Positions 1 through 8,913 of a stretch of 64,000 bases of DNA are shown here, one piece after another. The stretch comes from Microscilla marina ATCC 23134 (GTDB taxonomy: Bacteria; Bacteroidota; Bacteroidia; Cytophagales; Microscillaceae): contig NZ_AAWS01000018.1 of NCBI RefSeq assembly GCF_000169175.1, forward strand, positions 1-64,000, in the 5' to 3' direction. Position 1 is the first letter of the stretch, and each line of letters opens with the position of its first letter. The notes below the pieces were generated by a model. The model made no database searches, had not been told where the DNA came from, and saw only the letters and a list, made by a program, of their open reading frames with translations. A program made the position numbers and the translations under genes.

Positions 1-449
1 TGGTATACCAGAAAAACCACCGTAACCCGGTAGATGCTATATTGGCTGCCCTGGAGATGACACGTTTTATAGACGCCAAACGCACCGAAAAGGACGCCAA
101 GGGAGAACCTTACTGGAAAGTAAGAATAGGCATCAATACAGGGTATGTAACCGCAGGAGTGGTGGGGCAAAAACGCTTTGCTTACGATGTATGGGGCGAA
201 ACTGTAAATACGGCAAAGCTGATAGAGATCAAGAGTGAGTCGGGGCAGGTAGCGGTATCACGCAATACTTATGATCTGGTCAAAGATTTGTTTGATGTAA
301 GAGGCGGGGGAGAAGTAGAAATGAAACACAAAGAAGCTGTAGAGCGATATGTCATTACTGGCATAAAAGCTGAGTTGTCAGAAAACAACGAAGGTATCGT
401 ACCCAACGAAGTGTTTAAAGGCAAAGTAGGTGATATGGACCTTGGCTGA
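1..449 (+). CDS. Class III adenylate/guanylate cyclase, C-terminal part (5' end outside window)
   Basis: The frame is open from base 3 with no start, so this is the 3' end of a longer gene. The visible residues include RIGINTGYVTAGVVG, then FAYDVWGETVNTA, which match the core of the class III nucleotidyl cyclase catalytic domain (the G-x-V-x-A-G-V-G type turn and the W-G-x-x-V-N-x-A segment that contacts the nucleotide). Such domains make cAMP or cGMP from ATP or GTP and in Cytophagales usually sit behind sensor or adenylate-cyclase-associated membrane domains. The substrate cannot be decided because the region carrying the specificity residues is only partly visible. An intrinsic terminator follows the stop codon by about 90 bases. 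Confidence 0.9.
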   Translation, partial: VYQKNHRNPVDAILAALEMTRFIDAKRTEKDAKGEPYWKVRIGINTGYVTAGVVGQKRFAYDVWGETVNTAKLIEIKSESGQVAVSRNTYDLVKDLFDVRGGGEVEMKHKEAVERYVITGIKAELSENNEGIVPNEVFKGKVGDMDLG

Positions 450-535
450 TATAAGGTAGCAAGCTTCAAGCAACAAGTCGCAAGTCCTGAGATACCGGTG
501 AATATCGGTGTTACACTCTTGAGCTCATCATTTAT

Positions 536-572
536 AAAGCCCTGTTCGTTCATTCGGACAGGGCTTTTTTTT
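536..572 (+). terminator. Intrinsic terminator after cyclase gene
   Basis: AAAGCCCTGT pairs with ACAGGGCTTT around a short loop and is followed by a T run, about 90 bases after the cyclase stop codon. Confidence 0.85.
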
Positions 573-1204
573 GGGAGTGTTTTTGTTATATTTTCCAGTG
601 GTACTGAGGGATTTTACCTAGGTTTATATGGCATAAAAAAAATAAAAACAATTGACATGTATTGTTAGTTATTCTTTATGTTTTGTGAATATATCTTATT
701 TTTATTACATTTGAGAAAATTAATAAAAGTATTACTATCAAAAACAATGATCTTACTATTACCGCAGTTATTAATTATTTACAAATATATTTTTCAATAA
801 AAATACAAGTTTAGTAATGGGTTTTTAATTGTATTTCAGTATAAAATATGGATATTTATAAGTAAACAATATAAAATTTTATATTGTTTAGCGTGAGACT
901 TTATATTGTTTGTTTTGTGTGTTTCTGATACGGTAAGCTAATATTTGCGCTAATAAATTAAAATGTTATTTTTTAACATGAAGGTTACAAAGCACTATTA
1001 CTATATTTATAGTTAAATAATTATTAAACTGCATAAAAAATTACATAAACACTCGACTATCTCCTTTGTTTACTTTTTGTATACTTAATATTTGTTCAAA
1101 ACGGTCAGGTGTATACTTTAAGCTTACCCCTCAAACATTGTATTTTCCCTCTTTTTACTCACCTTTGAGCCATACCTAATTTTATAACACAATTATATTA
1201 CACG
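573..1204. other. AT-rich intergenic region upstream of the M4 protease
   Basis: No credible gene is seen in this very AT-rich stretch. A possible Bacteroidota-type promoter lies at 1065-1094: TTTG at 1065-1068, then 17 bases, then TAATATTTG at 1086-1094, which is one base longer than the usual TAnnTTTG -7 box. It would place the transcript start about 100 bases before the protease gene. The promoter call is weak. Confidence 0.35.
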
Positions 1205-4117
1205 ATGACTAAAAAGATACATTTTTGGCTGGCAGCCATGGTTTTGCTGCTGGTTGCACCAATAGGCAATCAAGCCTATGCACAAAAGAACGAACAGCCT
1301 CCCAAGTTCAAAACTTTTAACCAACAGGCGTACCGCTCAAGTGGTGGTCAGGTCAAAACTTTGCTAAAAAGCGAGTTACGCATGACCAACAATGACCAGT
1401 TGATAAAAACCAACGCCTGGACAGACAACATTGGTTTTCAGCACATCAAATATCAGCAAGCGTACAAAGGCATCAGGGTAGCTAAATCTACTTATGCAGT
1501 ACACTCGCAGAATGGCTATGTAAAGGTAATCAATGGTGATTTTTTGAAAATAGGAGACCTCAACATCACGCCATCAGTCAACAAAGGCACCGCTTTGCAA
1601 AAAGCAGTAGCAGCTACCGGGGTAAAAAACTATACCCAACTGGGCAAAGAAGAATTGGTAGTTTGCCGCGACTATATTGGCAAAGATGGCAAGGCACACT
1701 TGGCTTACCGTTTTGTGATCATCGCGCCTGAGTCTCATACTGAGGTATTTGTAGATGCGCACACAGGTAAAACATTGTTGAAAAACCCATTGCTTCGTTC
1801 TTGTTTTATCAAAGGACACAAGCACCATAAGAAGCACGCCCACCAAGTAAAAAAGTCGTTGGCTGCTCAGGGTTCTTCTATTACTTTGTATGACGGCAAT
1901 CAAACCATCTTTACTCAAGCGTATAACAATGGGTATAGATTGTATGACGATGCCCGTGGCAATGGTATTCACGTAAAGAACTCTAACAATAACCAAAACT
2001 GGGATTTTAACGGGGCTACCGAGTTTGTTGACAATGACAATAACTGGACAGCGGGCGAGTGGGACAATGCCGCTAAAGATGCCGCAGGTATGTCAGCTTT
2101 TTGGGCGTATGAAAAAACTTACGACTATTTTAAAAACAACCACAACCGTAACAGTATTGACGACAATGGGCGACTATTGCGTGCCTTGGTTCATTCTGGC
2201 AACAACTGGTTCAATGCCCAATACAGCTCGGCGTATGTAATGATGCGATTTGGCGATGGCAATGGTTCTCCACTGACCACCATTGATATTACCGCCCACG
2301 AGCTTGCTCATGGGTTGACTGATTTTACTGCCGACTTGGTTTATTCTTACGAGTCGGGCGCTTTAAATGAATCGTTCAGCGATATTTTTGGGGCAGCAGT
2401 AGAGGCGGAGGCGTCTCCGAACAAAAGCCGTTGGTTGATGGGGGAAGACATTGGACACATCCGCGATATGGCGAATCCTAATGCCAAAAATCACCCTGAT
2501 ACTTACAAAGGTACTCATTGGTATACAGGGGCTGGCGACAATGGCGGCGTACACTATAACAGTGGTGTACTAAATCACTGGTTTCATATTTTGTCTGAGG
2601 GTAAGTCGGGTACCAACGACAACGGTGACAGCTTTGACGTAAGTGGTATTACCATTGAAAAAGCGGGTAAAGTGGCTTATCGTATGCTTTCTACTTACCT
2701 AAGTGCCAACTCTCAATATGCTGATGCCCGTGTTGCTGGTATACAGGCAGTAAAAGATTTGTACGGTGACGGCTCTAACGAAGAAATTCAAGTAACCAAC
2801 GCTTTTTATGCCGTAGGTGTAGGGGCAGCTTATGACGATGGAACTCCCCCTCCTCCGGCTACTTGTGTAACGGTGTTTCCTTACGGCGAAAGCTTTGAGG
2901 CGGGTTTAGGCAAATGGACTCAGGCTACCTCTGACGACCTTAACTGGACGCGTGACAGTGGTGGAACTCCTTCAAGCAATACTGGCCCCAGTGCTGGCAG
3001 CGATGGAGACTTTTATATGTTCGTGGAGGCATCCAGCCCTAATTTTCCAAGTAAAACAGCTACTTTGGTGAGTCCTTGCTTTGACATTGCCGCACTCAAC
3101 AATCCTACTTTTAGTTTCGACTACCACATGTATGGCACTCAGGTAAACAACCTAAAGTTGGAAGTAAGCACCGATGGCACCACCTGGACACAGGTTTTTA
3201 CTAAGTCGGGCGACCAGGGCGACAATTGGTTGAGCGAATCAATTGACCTGACAGCTTATAAAGGAAGCAGTGTATCGCTTCGTTTTACGGCTACTACCGG
3301 TGCAGGTACTGGCAATGGATGGCAAAGCGATATTGCTATAGACAATATCAAAGTAGATGGTGACACTACAACCCCTCCGGCTACTTATTGCGTGTCCAAG
3401 GCAAACAGTGTACATTACGAACATATTGGTCAAGTAGTCTTTGGTACTATCAACAACACCTCAGATGGAGGCGATGGTTATTCTGATTTTACTGCTATGA
3501 GCACTGGTGTGGCGCTTAACTCAACCACTACCATTACTATTACACCTGCCTGGCCAAATAACATCACCTATAACGAGTCTTATGGAGTATGGATTGACTT
3601 GAACCAAGATGGTGATTTTGATGATGCAGGTGAGCAGGTATTTGCTAAGTTATCTACTAAAGATACTCCTGTATCTGGTACGATTACTATTCCAGCTTCG
3701 GCCAAACTAGGGGCAACCCGTATGAGGATATCTATGAAATACAATACTGCCCCTTCTGCTTGTGGAGAGTTTCCTTACGGCGAAACCGAAGACTACACCA
3801 TCAACATTGGCGGGTCTTCTTCGGTAAGTGGTTTTACTAACGTTGCTGCCAAAAGCCTTGAGTTGAACAACGCCACGGTAGTATTTCCTAGTCCTGCTAC
3901 TGAGTTTACCAACGTAAAAATAACGTTGAACCACCAGACTAAAGTGAGCATAAGTATTGTGAATGCTCAAGGTAGAGAAGTGGCTCGTCGGACTGTGGAA
4001 GGACAAGCAGGAGCAATGAATCAAAAGTTTGATGTAAAGCGCTTACCTGCGGGTATTTACCTGATGCGTGTAACCAAAGACGGAATAACAACTACCAAAC
4101 GATTTATTGTTAAATAA
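1205..4117 (+). CDS. Secreted M4 (thermolysin-like) metalloprotease with T9SS sorting tail
   Basis: A 970-residue preproprotein. A signal peptide (about residues 1-26, ending AYAQ) is followed by an FTP/PepSY-type propeptide (about 35-190). The catalytic domain follows, with HELAH at 365-369 and GALNESFSD with its glutamate at 389. The 24-residue spacing from the first His to that Glu is the one found in thermolysin, so the zinc site (two His, one Glu) is intact. After the catalytic part (about residue 550) come a MAM-like/jelly-roll region (about 560-720) and a GEVED-type module (GVWIDLNQDGDFDDAGE). The end is a T9SS type A sorting domain with the expected final basic residues. It should cross the outer membrane through the Por secretion system and degrade proteins outside the cell. 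An intrinsic terminator follows. Confidence 0.96.
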   Translation: MTKKIHFWLAAMVLLLVAPIGNQAYAQKNEQPPKFKTFNQQAYRSSGGQVKTLLKSELRMTNNDQLIKTNAWTDNIGFQHIKYQQAYKGIRVAKSTYAVHSQNGYVKVINGDFLKIGDLNITPSVNKGTALQKAVAATGVKNYTQLGKEELVVCRDYIGKDGKAHLAYRFVIIAPESHTEVFVDAHTGKTLLKNPLLRSCFIKGHKHHKKHAHQVKKSLAAQGSSITLYDGNQTIFTQAYNNGYRLYDDARGNGIHVKNSNNNQNWDFNGATEFVDNDNNWTAGEWDNAAKDAAGMSAFWAYEKTYDYFKNNHNRNSIDDNGRLLRALVHSGNNWFNAQYSSAYVMMRFGDGNGSPLTTIDITAHELAHGLTDFTADLVYSYESGALNESFSDIFGAAVEAEASPNKSRWLMGEDIGHIRDMANPNAKNHPDTYKGTHWYTGAGDNGGVHYNSGVLNHWFHILSEGKSGTNDNGDSFDVSGITIEKAGKVAYRMLSTYLSANSQYADARVAGIQAVKDLYGDGSNEEIQVTNAFYAVGVGAAYDDGTPPPPATCVTVFPYGESFEAGLGKWTQATSDDLNWTRDSGGTPSSNTGPSAGSDGDFYMFVEASSPNFPSKTATLVSPCFDIAALNNPTFSFDYHMYGTQVNNLKLEVSTDGTTWTQVFTKSGDQGDNWLSESIDLTAYKGSSVSLRFTATTGAGTGNGWQSDIAIDNIKVDGDTTTPPATYCVSKANSVHYEHIGQVVFGTINNTSDGGDGYSDFTAMSTGVALNSTTTITITPAWPNNITYNESYGVWIDLNQDGDFDDAGEQVFAKLSTKDTPVSGTITIPASAKLGATRMRISMKYNTAPSACGEFPYGETEDYTINIGGSSSVSGFTNVAAKSLELNNATVVFPSPATEFTNVKITLNHQTKVSISIVNAQGREVARRTVEGQAGAMNQKFDVKRLPAGIYLMRVTKDGITTTKRFIVK

Positions 4118-4149
4118 GGTACAACTACTGAATAACTCTCAGTATTGAT

Positions 4150-4184
4150 CAGGTCAGTGGCATTGTCGCTGGCCTGTTTTTTTT
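4150..4184 (+). terminator. Intrinsic terminator after M4 protease gene
   Basis: CAGGTCAG pairs with CTGGCCTG and is followed by eight T residues. It lies between convergent genes; the T run serves only the plus strand. Confidence 0.75.
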
Positions 4185-4211
4185 GTAATAAAAGTAGCGT
4201 ACTTACCTTGC

Positions 4212-5120
4212 TTACCCCTCTTGCCAAAAAGCAAACAGTTCCATCATATACGCCACCCCCAAATGCAAAATGATACCCCCGTAGATAGAGCGGCTATAGT
4301 AGCTAAATATGCCTAGCAACATGCCTCCAAAAAATGAACTGGCGGTTTCGGCTACTGGCTTACCTAAATGAAAAAGACAATACAGGCTGGCGGCAAGAAT
4401 GATGGCTCGAGGCCCTAAATACCTGCCAATAAGAATGATGAGAAAACCCCGAAAAAACACTTCTACAAAGACGAAATCGATGCCGTATAATGCCTCAAAA
4501 GACAACATCGGAATCCAAGCATTTATTTTGAGGTAGGCAGCCGCAAAATTAGATTTGTACATAGGGTATTGCAGCAAAAAGCCAGGAGTAGTAGATGCCC
4601 AATAAATGAACGGAGCAAAGCTTAACAGCAGTAGTAAGTAGGGCAGGGGACTAAAGTTTTTGGTAGAGAACCCGTATAAACGAGGTTCATTTTTGCGGTC
4701 GAAAAAGTACCAAATAAGGCAAACTGGCAGGGCAAAGGTGAGCACACGAAAACTGTAAACTGTCAATTGTTCGGCGATGTACTGCAGGCTAAAGGGCACT
4801 TGGGTTTTGATCCATACCCGGTGGTACACAAAGCCTTTACGAATGAGTAACATGGCCAGGGCAAGGGTGATCCAGCGCCAGAATAAATATCTTTGTTGGA
4901 TGGCTTGGGCGTAAAAAAAACGTTGCCCCCAGGCTGCCAATACGATAGTGATAAAGTAGGCAGTGGCCTGAAAAATAAGCCCTTGTTGGCGCGACATATG
5001 ACCAAAAGGTAGGTGAAATGCCCACATAACAAAAGCCAGCCAACTGCCCATCATCAAAAGGTAGGGCAGGTTGCCAGCTTCTTGCCAAAATTGCTTGAGA
5101 TATAAAAACAGCTTTTTCAT
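4212..5120 (-). CDS. CPBP-family (Abi/CAAX-like) membrane protein
   Basis: 302 residues with about eight hydrophobic segments. The C-terminal third carries the CPBP (CAAX protease and bacteriocin-processing, also called Abi) signature: VEVFFRGF, then LFHLGKP, then ILHLGVAYM. The family motif is normally EExxxR, but here the first Glu is Val while the second Glu and the Arg remain, and both later His motifs are present, so activity is uncertain. It is the last gene of the ilv operon strand, 41 bases behind ilvA, and is probably co-transcribed with it. A link to amino acid synthesis is not known. The substrate cannot be inferred. Confidence 0.85.
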   Translation of the reverse strand: MKKLFLYLKQFWQEAGNLPYLLMMGSWLAFVMWAFHLPFGHMSRQQGLIFQATAYFITIVLAAWGQRFFYAQAIQQRYLFWRWITLALAMLLIRKGFVYHRVWIKTQVPFSLQYIAEQLTVYSFRVLTFALPVCLIWYFFDRKNEPRLYGFSTKNFSPLPYLLLLLSFAPFIYWASTTPGFLLQYPMYKSNFAAAYLKINAWIPMLSFEALYGIDFVFVEVFFRGFLIILIGRYLGPRAIILAASLYCLFHLGKPVAETASSFFGGMLLGIFSYYSRSIYGGIILHLGVAYMMELFAFWQEG

Positions 5121-5161
5121 GAAAAGGTAAAAGTAGAAAAAGCGTTGGTTTGTTCCCTGTT

Positions 5162-6430
5162 TTACACCGCAAAACTCAATAATTCGGGTTGTTGATTGAG
5201 CAATTGGTATTGCACCTTGTTTTTTTCAAAGCGTTTGATGAGTGCAGCATAGTCTTGAGCAGTGGGTACCTCAATGCCTACCACTGCAGCGCCTTTTTCT
5301 TTGTTGTGTTTCTTGATGTATTCAAAGTGGGTAATATCGTCTTTTTCGCCCAGGGCATTGAGCAAAAATTCGCGCAAAGCGCCCGCCCGCTGAGGAAAAT
5401 TGATCAGAAAATAATGTTTGAGCCCTTCGTGTAGTAATGACTTCTCCTTGATTTCTTCCATGCGGGTAATGTCGTTGTTGCTACCACTTACCACACATAC
5501 CACGGTTTTGCCCTTGATCTGGTCTTTGAGCTGCTCAAGGCTGGCTATAGTGAGTGCGCCAGCAGGTTCTACTACTATAGCTTGTTGGTTATACAGCTCT
5601 AGTATGGTGGTGCATACTTTGCCTTCGGGCACCGTTTCTACCCTATCGAGCACTTGCTGGCATATTTCAAAAGTAAGCTTGCCTACTTTTTGCACCGCTG
5701 CCCCGTCTACAAACTTGTCTATGTCTGCCAGGGTTACAGGGGCGCCTTGTTCTAGCGAGCGTTGCATGGCAGGAGCACCAGCGGGCTCAATGCCCAGCAA
5801 TTGGGTGTCAGGGTTGATTTGTTTGATATAACTGCCCACCCCTGAGGCAAGCCCTCCGCCACCTACGGGCATAATTACAAAATCGGGTTTTTCTGGAATA
5901 TCGGCGAGTATTTCGAGTCCTACTGTGCCTTGTCCAGCTATTACCTTGGGGTCGTCAAAAGGGTGGATAAATACTTGTTTGTTTTGTTCGCAAAACGCGA
6001 CCGATTCTTGGTAAGCATCATCAAATGTATCGCCACAAAGACGTACTTCTACCCATTCTTTGCCAAACATTTTTACTTGATCTATTTTTTGGCGAGGAGT
6101 AGGTGAAGGCATAAAAATAGTGCCTTTTACCTTCAGTTTTTGGCAGGCATAGGCTACTCCCTGGGCGTGATTGCCTGCACTGGCACATACAATTCCCTGC
6201 TTAAGTTCTTCTTTGCTCAGGCTACTTATTTTGTGGTAAGCCCCCCTGATTTTATAAGAGCGAACACTTTGTAAATCTTCCCTTTTCAGGTAAATTTTTG
6301 CCTGATAACGTTCCGACAGCAAATGGTTAAACATCAGTGGAGTATGGTATACCACCTCTTTGAGTACCTGATGGGCTTTTTGTATGTTTACGACCGATAC
6401 CATGACATCGGTCGGATTGTCCAGTTCCAT
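5162..6430 (-). CDS. ilvA: Threonine ammonia-lyase (threonine deaminase)
   Basis: A PLP enzyme that turns L-threonine into 2-oxobutanoate and ammonia, the first committed step to isoleucine. The PLP lysine is K60 in SYKIRGAYHK. A glycine-rich phosphate-binding loop (GGGGLASG) follows, and a single ACT-like regulatory domain fills about residues 335-422. At 422 residues it is the shorter form with one ACT-like domain rather than the two seen in the roughly 514-residue Escherichia coli enzyme. The ATG at 6430 is used, although an ATG nine codons later (MVSVVN) is possible. It lies about 100 bases downstream of ilvC in the same operon. Confidence 0.96.
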   Translation of the reverse strand: MELDNPTDVMVSVVNIQKAHQVLKEVVYHTPLMFNHLLSERYQAKIYLKREDLQSVRSYKIRGAYHKISSLSKEELKQGIVCASAGNHAQGVAYACQKLKVKGTIFMPSPTPRQKIDQVKMFGKEWVEVRLCGDTFDDAYQESVAFCEQNKQVFIHPFDDPKVIAGQGTVGLEILADIPEKPDFVIMPVGGGGLASGVGSYIKQINPDTQLLGIEPAGAPAMQRSLEQGAPVTLADIDKFVDGAAVQKVGKLTFEICQQVLDRVETVPEGKVCTTILELYNQQAIVVEPAGALTIASLEQLKDQIKGKTVVCVVSGSNNDITRMEEIKEKSLLHEGLKHYFLINFPQRAGALREFLLNALGEKDDITHFEYIKKHNKEKGAAVVGIEVPTAQDYAALIKRFEKNKVQYQLLNQQPELLSFAV

Positions 6431-6488
6431 AATGGGTAGGTGTTTTTTGTTGATAGTTGATCGCCTTTTTTAAGAGTCAGGGAGGAAT

Positions 6489-6523
6489 TACACCTGCCAG
6501 ATTTCAAGCATCTGGCAGGTGTA
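6489..6523. repeat. Dispersed palindrome (CCTGCCAG type), copy 1
   Basis: Arms 6489-6501 and 6511-6523 are perfect reverse complements around a 9-base loop. It sits between ilvC and ilvA. The core (acctgccag/ctggcaggt) recurs at 33817, 34961 and 45704. It has no T run on the side expected for a minus-strand terminator, so it is called a repeat. Confidence 0.75.
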
Positions 6524-6528
6524 AAAAA

Positions 6529-7599
6529 TTACGCCTCTGTTTCTTCTTTTACCGGCTGATTTTCGGGGCGTAGTTGGCGTACTACTGCACCAGTTTTCCA
6601 CATTTCCGACTCGTGAATTACAGAAAGTTCTTCTTCCAGTTTTTCTCTATAGTCAGGCTTGCTGTTGGCTTCAATCGTGATCTTTGCCTCATTGCCCGAT
6701 GCCACACTTTCGTATAATTCTTCGTATACGGGTTCTACTGCTGCTTTGAATTTATCTTTCCAGTCGAGCGCACCACGTTGAGCGGTAGTAGAGCAGTTGG
6801 CATACATCCAATCCATGCCGTTTTCGGCCACCAAACGGATCAAACTTTGGGTCAATTCTTCCACTGTTTCGTTAAATGCCTCAGAAGGAGAGTGTCCCTT
6901 GCGACGCAATAGCTCGTATTGGGCTTCCATTACACCAGCAAGTGCTCCCATCAATACCCCTCTTTCTCCAGTAAGGTCGCTATATACTTCTTTCTCGAAA
7001 GTAGTTTCGAACAAGTAGCCAGAACCAATGCCTATACCCAAAGCCACTACTCTTTCTTTAGCCTTTCCGGTGGCATCCTGGTATATGGCGTAGCTTGAGT
7101 TTAAGCCTTTACCTTCTACAAACATGCGACGCAAACTGGTGCCAGAACCTTTAGGTGCCACCAACACAACATCTATATCTTTAGGAGGTACTATGCCCGT
7201 TTGTTCATGATAAGTTACCCCAAAGCCGTGCGAAAAGTACAAGGTTTTGCCAGTAGTCAAATACTTTTTAACTGTAGGCCACAAGTCAATTTGCCCGGCG
7301 TCTGACAATAAATACTGGATCACTGTACCGCGCTCAAGAGCTTCTTCTATAGAAAATAAATTTACTCCCTCTTCCCAGCCATCGGCCACGGCTTTGTCAA
7401 ACGACTTAGAAGGCTTGCGTTGTCCTACAATCACATTAAAACCATTGTCGCGCAGGTTCAATGCTTGTCCTGGTCCTTGCACTCCATAGCCTATGATGGC
7501 TATAGTGTCATTTTTAAGAGTTTCTACTGCTTTAGATAATGGAAATTCTTCACGGGTAGCTACTGTTTCGTCTACACCGCCAAAATTGATTGTTGCCAT
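6529..7599 (-). CDS. ilvC: Ketol-acid reductoisomerase
   Basis: 356 residues. It isomerises and reduces 2-acetolactate or 2-aceto-2-hydroxybutyrate to the dihydroxy acid with NAD(P)H and Mg2+. The nucleotide-binding loop GYGVQG is at 37-42, followed by NVIVGQRKPSKS; Arg, Lys and Ser in this loop are the usual signs of NADPH preference. The KARI C-terminal knotted domain follows, with conserved acidic metal ligands in the DLTGERGVLMGALAG segment. The length fits the short class I enzymes. Start ATG at 7599. It lies 537 bases downstream of ilvH in the ilv operon, the longest gap in the operon, filled with repeats. Confidence 0.97.
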   Translation of the reverse strand: MATINFGGVDETVATREEFPLSKAVETLKNDTIAIIGYGVQGPGQALNLRDNGFNVIVGQRKPSKSFDKAVADGWEEGVNLFSIEEALERGTVIQYLLSDAGQIDLWPTVKKYLTTGKTLYFSHGFGVTYHEQTGIVPPKDIDVVLVAPKGSGTSLRRMFVEGKGLNSSYAIYQDATGKAKERVVALGIGIGSGYLFETTFEKEVYSDLTGERGVLMGALAGVMEAQYELLRRKGHSPSEAFNETVEELTQSLIRLVAENGMDWMYANCSTTAQRGALDWKDKFKAAVEPVYEELYESVASGNEAKITIEANSKPDYREKLEEELSVIHESEMWKTGAVVRQLRPENQPVKEETEA

Positions 7600-7655
7600 A
7601 ACTTTTGTACTTTATTTAGGAACTTGACAAGCCCCTTAGTTCTAAAAAATAATTT

Positions 7656-7683
7656 AGTTGATAGTTGATAGTTGATAGTTGAT
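7656..7683. repeat. Tandem 7-bp repeat (AGTTGAT x4)
   Basis: Four perfect head-to-tail copies of AGTTGAT just upstream of ilvC. A degenerate relative (tagttgatagtcagtagttag) lies upstream of ilvB near 10680. This is a low-complexity intergenic repeat with no known role. Confidence 0.85.
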
Positions 7684-7767
7684 GGTTCGTAGCACCCACA
7701 GGGGCAAGTCCTTAGATACCGATGCATATCGGTGCTTCAAGTTGCGCCCTGTTTAACTGCGTTGATC

Positions 7768-7875
7768 TCATCACAGCAAGCTGCTGCCCCGATAAATTAG
7801 AAATATATTCGGTTCACAGGCAACTAACAAATTCATAGTGTGCTTATTTTCAGGGTTTTATGGATTTGTTAGTTA
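7768..7875. repeat. Dispersed intergenic repeat S, copy 1
   Basis: Two joined blocks found again elsewhere. The first (catcacagcaagctgctgcc and what follows) recurs at 53181. The second has inverted arms (aactaacaaattcata against a close reverse complement) and recurs at 54749. It lies inside the ilvH-ilvC gap. Confidence 0.7.
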
Positions 7876-8047
7876 AAAAGACCATAGTTTACCGTTGTTT
7901 TCTTAATTTTTACCTAGCCGAAGGTTGAGAATGAATGTGTTGTCAATTTTGCAAATATGATAAAAAAGTCCAAGGTCCGTAGACCGTAGTTTTTAACGCC
8001 ACTTGCGCTCATTCTTCATTAGCTTCGCAGAGCTCCCTCCGGTCGGT

Positions 8048-8125
8048 TCGTAATTTAGTCCGGAGTTGGTAGTCCGTAGACTATAGTTGTTTAGTGTCGC
8101 TTCGCGCTAATTCGTAATTCTCAAA
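8048..8125. repeat. Dispersed intergenic repeat (TCGTAATTTAGTC type), copy 1
   Basis: The stretch beginning ttcgtaatttagtccggagt is closely matched by 43205-43270, just after the stray CRISPR repeat. It lies directly downstream of ilvH. The function is unknown. Confidence 0.55.
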
Positions 8126-8136
8126 TTCGTAATTCT

Positions 8137-8667
8137 CTAAAGCGTCTGCCCCAACTCAGCAAGGTAAGAGCTTAGCCGTTTCATGGGCTTGGCTATAGCC
8201 ACCCTGCCTGAGCGTACAAAGCTCAAAATACCGTAAGGCTTTAGTTGCTCAAACAAATCTTGAGTTTCCGATTCGTGCCCGGTTTTCTCTATTACCATAA
8301 ACTCTGGCTCTACGGTGAGGATACGGGCATAATTGGCGCGGATGATTTTTTCTACTGCTTTGCTTTGCGCCAATGCCTGGGTAGATATTTTGTATAAGGC
8401 TACCTCCTGGAAAATAATATCCTCTTCATCGTAGTAAAAAGCTTTTAATACCTCTACCTGCTTTTCCAATTGTTTTACAATGCGTTTTACATTGGCCAAC
8501 GTGGTGGATATTACTACCGTAAACCTAAAGATTCCTTCGGTTTCCGAAGCAGAAGTTGTCAGGCTGTCTATGTTTATTTTTCGCCTGGTAAATATGTCAG
8601 TGATTCGGTTGAGTAAACCTATATTGTCTTCGGAAAAAACCGTTACAGTAAATTGTTCTTGTTCCAT
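8137..8667 (-). CDS. ilvH: Acetolactate synthase small (regulatory) subunit
   Basis: 176 residues. An N-terminal ACT domain (about 5-80, opening FTVTVFSEDNIGLLNRITDIFTRR in essence) is followed by the ALS small-subunit C-terminal domain. It binds IlvB, raises its activity and gives feedback inhibition, typically by valine. The length is normal for the family (about 160-190). It sits 246 bases downstream of ilvB in the same operon. The start ATG at 8667 is the first in frame. Confidence 0.96.
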   Translation of the reverse strand: MEQEQFTVTVFSEDNIGLLNRITDIFTRRKINIDSLTTSASETEGIFRFTVVISTTLANVKRIVKQLEKQVEVLKAFYYDEEDIIFQEVALYKISTQALAQSKAVEKIIRANYARILTVEPEFMVIEKTGHESETQDLFEQLKPYGILSFVRSGRVAIAKPMKRLSSYLAELGQTL

Positions 8668-8913
8668 TATTCATATTTAATCTTCTGAAAATCAATGAGT
8701 TAATTTTTAGAGATGAATCATTGGTTAAATAGTAGCTTGTCCTTTTACATCTGCTTATGAGCAGTATTTAAATAAATAATATTAAAATGTGCTTGCTTTG
8801 AAACAGCTGGATAACAGGAGTAATTCTACATGCTAATTTACAGCTTTTCTGTGTACACAACTGATACAAAATTAACCGTTCATCGTTATAAGTTGAGTGT
8901 TTTAAGCAAGCAT

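Noticed and set aside
6489-6523. Possible terminator between ilvC and ilvA
   Set aside because: The T run lies before the hairpin on the transcribed strand, and the palindrome recurs elsewhere as a repeat; ilvA is probably read through.
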